Source of the DNA: Perkinsus olseni
Lineage: Eukaryota > Perkinsozoa > Perkinsida > Perkinsidae
Length of the DNA stretch: 64,000 nucleotides
Assembly: GCA_013115135.1 (NCBI GenBank)
Contig: JABANP010000027.1
Coordinates: forward strand, 1-64,000
Direction: 5' to 3'
Below are positions 31,791-42,100 of the stretch, piece by piece. The position numbers and the translations under genes were made by a program. Every line of letters starts with the position of its first letter. Positions within the stretch are counted from its first letter, which is position 1. A model generated the notes under the pieces. That model made no database searches. It was not told the DNA's origin and saw only the letters and a program-made list of their open reading frames with translations.

Positions 31791-32451
31791 TCGAACTGTA
31801 TTGTGTTACGAGTTATGGGCAACTGCCCTTGTGCTAGGTCGAGCATTGGGAAGGATGATACTCAAACGTGTGAAATATTAACTCCAGACGGAAGATCTAC
31901 GAGTTGAATAGTGAAACCACCAAGAGAAGAATTGTGTATATACGATGCTGCGCGTTCCCTCAGTGAGTTTGGTGTTTCGGGCGCGCTTTCCGCCACTGTG
32001 AATAACTCAATTGATTCTTGAACTCAAGAAAAGAATAGAAAAAGTAGCCAGTAGCTGGAAGAGAGCTTGCCCGAAGACATCTCTTGCAACGGCTGAAATT
32101 TAACCGGCCACCTCGTAAGGACTCTCGACGAAGAAGCTTTTCTCCTCCGTCGGAAGGTCCGACAGACGTTAGTGTGTGAGACACTAGTCGAATGGGCAGA
32201 GGACGTTACGGAAGCAACCACACGGCAGCTGGGCAGAAAATTTACAGACCTCGGGAGTCGTGTGCGACGTTCAAGAAGTTATGAGGACACCTGGTGCATC
32301 GTCACGGGGCTCGCAGACCATGAAAAGAATGCCTCAGAAATGGTATACCGTTCAGGTTGGCCGTAGTACATGATACACCAGGATCTGCATGAAGGGTGAT
32401 GACAGAAAAGAGTCTCGAGAACCGTATGGAGGCCTTAGGGAGGCCTGAAGG

Positions 32452-32673
32452 CTATTCGCAGTACCTCAAACCACCGGGATATAGCCTACAACGGTAGATC
32501 AGGCCCATAGCATCACGACAATCTTTGTCACTCTTACAGCTGGTTGTGCACTTGGCATCGATACATTTGGGTGCTCCCTTGGGGCAGTTCTTGTCGTTGC
32601 GGCAGTAGATGGGGTGCATCAAATGGTTCTCGCACACCGAGATTAGCATAAAGATAGCGATGATGAACTTCAT
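32452..32673 (-). CDS. small secreted eight-cysteine protein, copy 6
   Basis: 73 codons. Leader MKFIIAIFMLISVCENHLM, mature start HPIYCRNDKNCPKGAPKC, and eight mature cysteines. The last two spacings are longer (X9 and X9, instead of X8 and X6), and an extra cysteine lies in the leader region. It occupies the same position in block D as copy 4 does in block C, so they are positional paralogs with substantially diverged mature sequences. Confidence 0.75.
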   Translation of the reverse strand: MKFIIAIFMLISVCENHLMHPIYCRNDKNCPKGAPKCIDAKCTTSCKSDKDCRDAMGLIYRCRLYPGGLRYCE

Positions 32674-32697
32674 GAAGCACAGTGAGTGCGGTTAGTT

Positions 32698-32790
32698 CAA
32701 AACAACTGATAAAAACAGAGGGAATTGCGACGAGGCATGCACGACATCTCAGTGCAATGAGGCTATTCGAGAATCTCGAGTCGCGATAGA
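32698..32790 (-). promoter_or_regulatory. conserved block upstream of secreted-protein gene
   Basis: AAAACAGAGGGAATTGCGA, GGCATGCAC and the AATCTCGAGTCGCGAT phrase occur in the same order as upstream of the copy at 23.6 kb. Confidence 0.35.
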
Positions 32791-33563
32791 GCGACAAAAT
32801 AGTCAACACAGCCTTGAGCTCCCCTCAATGAAGGGAGTTAAGTGATGATGTGATCTCTAGCTGATGCTGGCACGTATACTCATGTCACGCGGGTGCAAGG
32901 CGCAGAATGGTATTGGATACGTGTTATCTGTCCGTGACAGGTGACGCCGTGAAAACGGTCGTCACTATAGTGCAGACATTATAACAACATCAACCGAAAG
33001 CGCTCTTGGACTATCCTGAGAGTCGGTTGGTGGATTCGGGAGCTCAGGCTGGATAAGCCAAGAGAGCTCCCGTGAAAGAAGTCTCGCGCCAGCCGTATAG
33101 AAATCGGTCACGGCGCAGGGAGACACTGGTTTTCGGCGACCGCGTCCGTTCTGCAGCGACAAGGCGCAAGTGGTTTTATTGAGCTTACACTGAAACTCAG
33201 TAGAATCGAGCCTGCTCTGTCTGACAGTCAATCAAAAAGCTCGTTCCGTGTCGCCTGTTGATCCAGCAGGCGGCGCGTAAGGATCAGCCGGGCCCAACAA
33301 GTAAGGAGGGTCGCGGACACGGTGTCTCCCTTTCGGGATACTAATAGACGAACGCACTCTTCAAAAGTGCGTTCAAGAGTGACTCTTGTGGCAGGAGGAT
33401 CTGCCTGCTCCTGTTGGCCAGTGTTCTAGCTGCGAGATATCGATTGTTCGCTATATGTAAATCGACTCCGTTCGGCCTTGCTGCTTTAGCTCTTTGACTG
33501 TGGGGCCCGCGCGTGCAAGGTACACAGATAGACAGTATTTGGCGGGCGCGATGTTACGCTCCG

Positions 33564-33805
33564 TCTATGTTTATGCGTGCAGAGTAGCCTGGGCAATAGC
33601 TCTTTCATAAGATCCATCTCACAAGCTCCCTTTGGCCTTGTGTTCCACGTATGAGTAAGAAAAATACAACAGATGGTGGAGAACCCGGGCATCGATCTAT
33701 GTTTATGCGTGCAGAGTAGTCTGGGCAATAGCCCTTTCATAAGATCCATCTCACAAGCTCCCTTTGGCCTTGTGTTCCACGTATGAGTAAGAAGAATACA
33801 ACACG
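33564..33805. repeat. tandem duplication, 132-bp period
   Basis: Two copies of a unit starting TCTATGTTTATGCGTGCAGA, at 33564 and 33696. They match closely for about 110 bp (three substitutions noted), with a short non-matching joint before the second copy. Confidence 0.85.
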
Positions 33806-34232
33806 CGAGAGTGTTAAGCGCAGCTTGTATGTGCATGCGTCAAGGGATCGATTGCATTTAGAGTCTTTCGTGGATTCTTTTGTGGATTGTCGTTGGCCTG
33901 TCTGCCAACTCGTCAGCAGCAGCTCAACTATTATCTGATATCTGTATTGCCTTTGGGATTGTGTTACCAGAGTCACTGGCATCGATTACCTATAGTATCA
34001 ATCGACGGCTCAATCACGACGTTGAAGATATCCGCCCACACTCTGGTGCGCGTCTCTGCACCTCTTTTCGGCCTTGTATTGCGAGGCCCCTTTGGTGTGA
34101 TAGCTCCATAAATTTTCTGTGTACAAATCGACACCGTTCAACTATCTTCGACGAGGGTGGCATTTATTGGCCGTAAGCCTGCCAAAGAAGAAGGTTCGCG
34201 TCGTGCACGAATGACTCAAGTGTAGCTCGAAT

Positions 34233-34436
34233 GTGGATGCGTTTAAGGATCGACCTGAAAGACCGGACGTTCGATATTTTTTAGCAACAAGCGTCCCCCT
34301 GAGGCTTATTCTTCACACTCCCGGCAACCTTCTCGGCTCAAGTACTTACTTCTGTCACTTTTATCTCTGTGTCTGTCTCCGGGATTGTGTTGCCATAGTT
34401 AGTATCATCGGCTATTGGGGCCTCTTGAAGAGGTAA
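34233..34436 (+). other. conserved 67-codon open frame (also at 21662)
   Basis: Block D counterpart of 21662-21865. From PLRLILHTPGN onward the reading is the same. Could be an exon of an undefined gene or a passenger of the duplication. Confidence 0.3.
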
Positions 34437-35497
34437 TTTAGTCTCCTGCGATGCTCTTCAGACTTCTCCGTCCATTACAGAGCGATATACCGTCACGGTG
34501 CCCAGTTCGACACCACGGATCGACTGTGGTCGGCGATCCAGCTTGCAGGCACTAGCTTCGCACCATAAATTCCCGAAAGAAACAAGGCATTTGATTGGTG
34601 TATACTCTCAAACGAGGCTGTGTAGAGCTCTCGTAGTAGACGGCAGAAATTTGAAGAGATAGTGCGATATGATGAGTCACAGCACACGTAAGTGGCACTG
34701 GAACCGCCGGTTCCTAGGGTCCTCAACGCCCAGCTACTGTTCCTTCATCCGGACTCCGATCAACAAAATATGATTGCGATCATAGGCGACTGTGATGCTG
34801 TTGAACGCAAATGGCCGGTCGCGAATAACAGAAACTCGCCGCTCTCAAGGTGTCATGACACGCCAATCGGACGACTTCTTGAACTTCTTCTTTAGTCGGA
34901 TGTTGTTGTGTTTGATCACCAGCACCCTGTGCTTTCGGAGGAACCTGCTGCAGCAATTGACAGCAAGGACTGCCGTACGAATTCACCTGTGGTAGTGGTA
35001 CATGGTAGCGTTCTCGATATTCACGCCGTGGACGAACATCAGACTGAGTTCGCCGTAACCCGGACCTGGCTGTTCCAGTCCCCACAGCCATTTCGGGTAA
35101 TGCTCATCGGCAAGAATCTTTTCATCTTCGGACCTGCGTTTTCAGAATGCGGACTGCCCGCGGCACGTTGGTTGAGCATCCTGCTCCTATAACAGAGTAC
35201 GCTGGAGCTAAGTTAAGTGGCGAATGACAAGTAGAGGATACCGGATGTCAAAACTCGGGTGTTGTGTTCGCAATCAGTCGGTCTCCATTACGATGCATCC
35301 TACCTTGTCGTGTAAATATTGAAAAGTTGATTTTCCGCGGGGTCTACGGGCACCGCCTCCTGAGCGCTCGCCGCCGATCCACCTGATAACGGTCGAGGTA
35401 GAGCTACTTGTCACGCTTCTTGTTTCAGAGAATGCACGAGAGCGAGTCTCCTAAAATTTATGGAGTTTTTCCGCACGACGCTAATACTGCGTGAAAA

Positions 35498-35677
35498 CTA
35501 ATGGAGGGAGAACTCTGCAAGTGGACGATTCACAAGACTGTACAACGAACACGCGAGACAATTTAAAGAGAAGAAGAAACGCACGTGTCCTTTGAATACT
35601 GGAGAAACTGATACTGTTGCTATTTCGACGACTACCAGAACAACAATACTGAGCAACAATAACGAATGAATATTCAT
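35498..35677 (-). CDS. small secreted/membrane protein, second family
   Basis: 59 codons from the ATG at 35677 (MNIHSLLLLSIVVLVVVEIA), then VSPVFKGHVRFFF... ending NRPLAEFSLH. Paralog of 30790-30978. The upstream ATG present in that paralog is not in frame here, so the start at the leader methionine is preferred. No cysteine pattern and no known domain. Confidence 0.55.
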   Translation of the reverse strand: MNIHSLLLLSIVVLVVVEIATVSVSPVFKGHVRFFFSLNCLACSLYSLVNRPLAEFSLH

Positions 35678-35853
35678 TCTCACGAATGGCTCATTTCGAC
35701 CTCACAACTAGATTTCCCTCTTTTAGGGAAGACTAGCCCTTAGTTGGTTAAGGCTAATGAAGGCTTTTCTGTTAAGGTTCGCAATCTATCAACCGCACTT
35801 CATCTACATTTCTCTCTGGGAAACCCGGCATCCAACGGCCCCGTAAGATGACA

Positions 35854-35945
35854 CAACAAGGGATCGAACCTGGGACCAGCCACTTCCAACGTACCTCCCT
35901 TTTTCTTCTTCGGCCCTCTAACCATGGCCTGGGTGAGAGGCCGGC
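35854..35945 (-). repeat. tRNA-like element
   Basis: The reverse strand has TGGTTAGAGGG (A-box-like) and CAGGTTCGATCCC (B-box-like), about 50 nt apart. Other tRNA arms are not paired. Intergenic or in an unrecognised intron. Confidence 0.5.
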
Positions 35946-36924
35946 AGAATCGCCGCAGAAGGGACATCTCCTCAAAAAACTATCAAATCGACCTCAGCAA
36001 GCGTATATCGCAATAAACGCGTTTCTATACACAAAGGTTTTGCGTGCCAATGGTGACACACCTACACAAATTCATTCGTAAAACTCGTTGACGCTCCAAG
36101 GCCCCTCCCCACTTGCATGCATATGAGCGGGTTAATCTGTCACGACGGCTAGGGAATCGGAACCCCATCAGAAATAAACAGGGCTCGTTATGGCCGATCC
36201 AAACAACACTCGATATCACCAGGGACCACCTGCGACCTTTTCACACCCCTTAGTGACACCTGAAGGCTCTAGCTCGCCTTACGTTGTTCTATTGCCGTTG
36301 ATTCAATGATGGTTCGGGAAGAGCTCTTTTTTTCGACGGTTGCAACTGTATATGTATGCTCTACGAGTTACGATTGGTGCGGTACGGCAAATGGTGATGA
36401 CGAGCAGGCGGGCCTCCAGTGGGCTACTCCTGAGTAGCTCAGGAGCAGGCGGAACTCAGGCTGCGCTTCGCCAGGCCTCCCTGGGTCTAGGTCAACTTGT
36501 CAGACCCGCGAACACGGGACTGACCAGCTCTGGAACGGGAGAATTCATATAGGAAACGAATGAAAGCGAAATTCACTAGTCGAGTCGACCTCTTGGTCGG
36601 ACCTTGTGTGAATCCAATGAACAAAGAAATACTCTCCAAGATTTTCGCAATTCTTGGAAGTTCCTCCGCTGCTCCTTCGAGTACTCTCCCAAGGGGACCC
36701 GCCGGGAATCGTCCGTCACGTTTGGGCCGGCAAAGGCGTCGGGCGACATTCATACACAGGGAACAGTATCAAGTGCTTCCCACAGGGAATTTCTGGGCCA
36801 CTGCCAATAACAATAAGAATACTCGACTCAGCGATACAAGAAAATTTCGATTTCATCTCTTTTTCTCGAAAATTTTTTGCGTCGACGATTTTTCGCCTTC
36901 GCTCCGCTCTTTTCGAAGAATTTT
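35946..36924. other. no gene recognised
   Basis: Short frames on both strands without splice-consistent joins. One copy of CTTCGCTCCGC lies at 36897-36907. A minus-strand stretch at 36.49-36.75 kb may continue the candidate at 36925. Confidence 0.3.
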
Positions 36925-37174
36925 TCATCTTTTTAGTTTTCGTTCTGTCATTGCGCTGGTCAGTAGAAAAAACCCAGTCCCCAGAGAAACGATAGCCGCC
37001 AGAATAGAGCCGGGCGTGCAGGTGATAAGGATGAAGCTCTTCTGTAGTCTTTTTTGAATGGGTAACAGCACATCCTTCGACCCGGTTGACGTCTGGGAGA
37101 CCCCGCAGGACGCCGGCGGTGGCAATAGAGAGTAGTATCCTGTTTAACTCGTCGGCGATGAATTCACGAGTCAT
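36925..37174 (-). CDS. candidate small membrane protein, structure unresolved
   Basis: Starts with MTREFIADELNRILLSIATAG at 37174. In a second frame, 36925-37110 encodes PIQKRLQKSFILITCTPG followed by a clear hydrophobic segment (SILAAIVSLGTGFFLLTSAM) and TERKLKR with a stop. The two parts would need a very short intron or a frameshift around 37.1 kb to be one protein. Not recognised; it may be a real gene with one sequencing or splicing complication. Confidence 0.35.
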
Positions 37175-37406
37175 CGCAGGTGGTCACTGGAGTCCGACGA
37201 ACAGAGTACAGGTGTCGCTAATGGAGGTACTAGTAATTATGAAGGGGGTCTTCTTAGCAGCATGAGTATCGGAAAATTTCCTATCGTTAATATGGTGTTT
37301 TTCCTTGTCGTGGAACACAGTATTTATATGAAGGTTCACAATGAGACGCTCTGAAGTTAAGGGTACTGCCACCGGCAAGAATGAGTCTGGCGACGTTAAT
37401 CGGTAA

Positions 37407-37450
37407 ACCAGACGGGCTTAAGTTTTATTATAAAATTCAGTCCGTCTGGT
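37407..37450. repeat. 44-bp imperfect hairpin (MITE-like remnant)
   Basis: ACCAGACGG and CCGTCTGGT ends with a mostly complementary interior centred on TTTTATTATAAAA. Could be a tiny non-autonomous element or a terminator-like hairpin between two minus-strand candidates. Confidence 0.5.
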
Positions 37451-37574
37451 CCGATCTACATTTGAATGAGTTAAATTTTTATGCAAAATGTGACACCGAC
37501 GGCTCGTAAATTTCTTTAACGCGGAACGACCAGGTGCTTCTTCGCTCGGCGTTAGTCAAATCGTCTGCGAGTTT

Positions 37575-37873
37575 TTAAGAGAAGGTGAATGACGACGCAG
37601 GTTGCCTTGGCGGCCTCCACTCCGTCTGTGTCGACACGTTCGTTGCTTGGCTTTGGCTTGCCCTCCGCCTGAGGGCTACTTTCTGTGCTCGATAAACTTG
37701 CCTGGTCTCATCCCTCTTAAACCAGGATATATCGGCGCTAGTCCGACTCAGCCGGTCCTCGGCGTTGGACTTGGGACTCACATCCACGTTGGTTGGATTC
37801 TCTGGTTTTTCTGAGTTTTGCTCCGAGAGGCGAATTTGGCGATAGATGAAGGACTTCGGAAACTATCTGGACG
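37575..37873 (-). CDS. candidate exon of a polar, basic protein
   Basis: An open minus-strand stretch following an acceptor-like CCAGATAG: KSFIYRQIRLSEQNSEKPEN ... TSADISWFKRDETRQVYRAQ ... NVSTQTEW ... SSFTFS and a stop. The composition (S, Q, R-rich, STQTE-like) is typical of structural or linker regions. No start codon was identified in this piece, so it would be a 3' exon of a gene whose 5' part is undefined. Not recognised. Confidence 0.35.
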
Positions 37874-39140
37874 AGATTTTATAGAACCACAATTAGCAGT
37901 TTTGGCTAGACTCTGAGAGAATGGGGCATCATTAGAAGGGCCCTCTCCCTGTGAATAGACTTAGTGTGCTTCACGTGGGCACACATTCGTCATCAAACTG
38001 GTGGATAGTCAGTGCAGTTTTTATTTATAAGGTATTAGTGTGATACCACACCATTCGCACTTCGTCCATTGCCTACCAGACCTGCATGTTACTGTTGTTC
38101 CTCTCTTCAGTTGACGCAGCATCAAGGGACGGTGACCCCGGACATCAGCTTCGTACGGTTAAGACGTTCGCCATGCCGGGAGAGTCTTCAGGAGCCGGGG
38201 CAGAGTACTATGGGGGTTAGAGGGCTGTGGCGACCTCGTCACCTGAGATTTCGTCTGTACGAGCGCAGTGCTGGTGAAGTGTAGTTAAAGGCTCGATTGA
38301 CCGCTGACGGCCTTCCACGAGAAGTGGCAGCCGTCTGGAACATTATAAAGGTTGATTCCCAGCGCGGTCTGGCGCGAGTGTGGACGCCCACTGAGCACCA
38401 TTCCGCTTAGTTAACAACCAACAGGTATCGTAAATCGTCGAATAGTAGGGAAGTGAAAAGTGTAGAGACCGCATTAGGATGATATTTCGTCAAAAACAGT
38501 AGTTACTGCGAGGAGTGGTATCAGAAACCCGAGAAATTGCTAAATCCTTGTCATTATTTTTTTGTAGTACCAAACTTTCCTCAAACTATCCGTAAGGTGA
38601 TACTGTTACGGAGGAATGCTCATGTGTTGAATGAGCTGTGATATCGGCGAGAGAACCCGTCCAGATTGCTGTGCGACCTCGCTGGTCTATACTCTGCTGC
38701 CTCCCTTCGTGCAGGTTGTTGGCGTCGTCTGACAGTACTGAAGTTTTCGTGTCCCTCGCAAATGATGATGAGAAGAGGGCTGTTATTGAACCACCGTAAT
38801 GACGGGTTGTGGGGGTTTGGGACGAATGCTTGTTCTCTTTTCTCTGATCGAGAGGAGAAGTTTCACGATAGAAGTTACAAAACACTACTGAACGAAGATA
38901 GTCGGACTCGTTAATGCCTACGTTGCTATCATTTTGCCAATGGGCGTAATTTTCGAGAGTTGAGAATACCATACAAATGCGATACAACCTTTGTATGGTG
39001 AGTATGTTGAAGGGTTTACGCAGTTGAGCAAGGGAAGTTACTGGGAGCGGGTTCTTGAGGGGGTTTACGGAACCAATTGGCAGGAGAATCAGTTCGTCTT
39101 CTCGGTCGGGTGATGTGGTGGTTGATCTCGTTTCTTGCAG
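37874..39140. other. unresolved; possible 5' exons of the PLD gene
   Basis: Open stretches with plausible splice borders at about 38111-38215 (GDPGHQLRTVKTFAMPGE) and about 38718-38800 (SSDSTEVFVSLANDDEKRAV) could encode the N-terminus of the downstream phospholipase D. Neither has a recognisable domain. A minus-strand frame at 38586-38987 competes and cannot be excluded. Confidence 0.3.
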
Positions 39141-42100
39141 ATACGATCAAGTGCTGTATAAGATTGTTTTCCGGCATGCAGGGTGAGAGAATGTTAGATA
39201 TCGGGTTCAATCCCATCATCCTTCATTTCTACGTAGATTCAGTTGGGCCATCTTCCGGTTACCATCGGAGCTTTGGACGCTCAATATGAACATGTATGTA
39301 TTCCATCCAGCTCAGTCTAATGATTTGCCCTATCTACCCTGGATGCAGGTAATAGTGGGGAAAATAATTCCGTTTTGGAGGCCCGGGGATTGCTGAAAAA
39401 TTTCGCGGTAGGGATGTTTCTTGAGAACGTTCTCTGAGAGAGCTAGCGTCACGTAGGCAGAATCGACCTGTAAAGGAGTTTGGGAAAATTTTCGAGTTTT
39501 TTTGCGTCAAATCTGTCGCGATTTTTGGCCTTGTTACTCAGGTTTTGGGATTGTCTTCTAAATCAAGGGATCCTACCGTAGATATTGTGGTGGACTCTAG
39601 AGCAGGCGGTTGGAAGCCCACGTTGGAAGGGGTCAAGGAGGGGGACGAAGAGGAGGACGCAGAGGTGGTAGTAGTGGGTAGTAGTAGGAGATGCCGCACA
39701 GGTTCGAACCAGGGGAGGGGTATATTATATACCCCTGCGATACAAAATCCTATATACCGTATATACGATTTTGTATCGCATTTATAAGTAGTATGGAAAG
39801 TGGTACGGGTTGTAGACAAAATCAGCTGAGGAAATTAGATGATTTATTAAATCGAAAATACTAGCAGTGAGTTGAAGTAGCAGAGGTGTTCGTTGATGAT
39901 GAAGGCTTAATTGATATGAGTTACGGAAGAAGTGGTATTAGTAGATTATGTATCGTGGAAGATAGCCCGAGTTACTACGGACACTCGAAACTCGTGCTTC
40001 AAGATCCACACTTGGTAGTGATGTCCGGCGTTTGATATTTTCAAGAATCAGTCGTATCAGAGGAAGAACTTGCGAGACCGCGTGCATCATTGGGTTGAGC
40101 TAGGACCGGCGATGCGCAGACGTCGATCACGGTCAGGGTTGACGTTGGGACACCCTGCTAGCTCTGGAGAATAGGTGGCGTTGTTCTTGAGAAATTCGGT
40201 CCGCGACAGATGGATGTCGTACTTTGGTGTATAGTGGCGTCGCTCCGCCTGAAATTGTTCATTTTTAGGACGACTCTGCCAACAGCGAGCTGAATGAGTT
40301 TTCACTGGACATTCCTCGCTCCGCCGTTGCGGAAGATCGAATGTCGTTTCACAGCGCTGATGGAGAGATTACGCCTGATGTGAGCGGAGCGAAGCGATTC
40401 TTCTTTCAGAATTAGTGTGATCTCTCTGTAGGGTCGGAAAAGGTCCGGCTCGGCCTCGTCGGGGATGAACAGAATTCAACGGCGGCAGGGAAGTGTCATG
40501 CCTGGTAGTATGGAGGTGAAAATTTCAGTCAATAATTATTGATGAAATTAGTCATCGAAAACGAAGTTGATATTAAAAAAAAATAATATGGATACTCTCA
40601 AAGAAGCTCGTCAATATTAATAGTGACACATTGCTGTGGAAGAAATGCGAATGCCCGTCGGGAAGTAGGGCGTGAGTTTGACTCACTGTGTTGCTAGCTT
40701 CCCTCATACTGTCTGGCGGAAGGCCAGAAGTTTGGGAGAAGCCTTCGGAAAAGATCGTCGAGTTTCGGTGAACTTTTCATGTTTACAGTATGAAGTTCTA
40801 CCATTCGGGAAATAGCTTGATAGATTAATACTGGTTTCGCGAGCTATGAAAACCGGCATTCGTGTGGTACGATTTTTACAATTGTCCACGGCAAAGCCCT
40901 CGTCACTGGCAATCATCACGCCGAGAGAAGTCTCAGAAAGCTTTTAACGGAGCGTCCGATGCTGAGCCTTATTGGCTTCGTGGGTTGCTCGGCGGCAGCG
41001 GGTTCGTTCCATCTCAGATGAGGGTCCTCGACGACAGACTGAGCTTTGCCGGTCTATCGCTACTTGGTTGACGGCTGCAGCGAGCAATCACAAACTGCGG
41101 CGGAGCGATGTGAGTTTTGTTTACGTTTTTCGAGGCGTTGCTGAGGTGGTGTTGTGATAGGCGTTCTCATTGTTCGCGGAGGTGTCGGCTGTCAGCTTTG
41201 AGCGTGATGGTCAGCATAAACGGATAGAGAGCTATGGGTAAGGAAAGGGAGGGAAAATAATTCCAGTAAAACCTTTCACTAAAATTTCACTAAAAATTTC
41301 GTGTTCATCTGAAAGATTTTTTCGGGAAAATTCTTACTTGAAGTATGGAATGAGTTCAACTTTTGTGAAACTAAGTGATGGTCAGCAGAACGGTAAAGGG
41401 GCCGGAGAATTTCTTGTATTCGTGAAAAAAAGGTCGGGAGAATCTTGGGTGGAACTACGGTGACTGTTAGTGAGCGATGGATCGTATTTTTTTGGCGGAT
41501 GTTGAAATTGATATGAATCGGATTGGCATCTTTTGAAGGTATAAAAGACGCGGAGGTCGACAGTATATGCGTCGCTATGGCTGCAGTACTACGATGAAAA
41601 GAGTTACCAGGTTGCATTGGCTGAAACCGTAAGATACGCTCACCCTGGCACGTGACGAGGTTGAAAGATACCAGGTATACTAAGCGATGGTTTGTACTGC
41701 GTGATGATTATTTGCTCTACACGGCCTCGCGAACCGTCAACAAACCGATGGATGTTGTTCTCTTCGATTCGAGATTCCAGGTGGGGTATTCGGGCGTGGT
41801 GCGTAACAGAATTGAGAATCTTTTTCCGTGGTTGTGAGTGGGATGGTGAACTCCTGTGACGTAGACAAGTATTTTCATGGCAGGGTAGGTGACAGTTCGA
41901 TTGATGGTTGTTGAACTGAGAGGGGAATTTATTTGCTCTCTGATATGAAGGCGAGGGTCGGGAGGATCGGTTTTCATGTGAATATCTTCAGAGTGTATTC
42001 AATGGCTTCATAACCGTACTAGTACACCATTCAATGTTCATTGATGAACTTTCCTTATTGAGCAAGTTACCTCAAAAAGGTGATTTGCATAACGGTTTGG

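Larger units (their letters stand above)
31700..35400. repeat. segmental duplication block, copy D
   Basis: Collinear partner of 19.98-22.87 kb, with about 600 bp of extra sequence at 33.36-33.98 kb that includes a tandem 132-bp duplication. Similar modules occur in the same order, so the block duplicated as a unit and then diverged. Confidence 0.75.
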
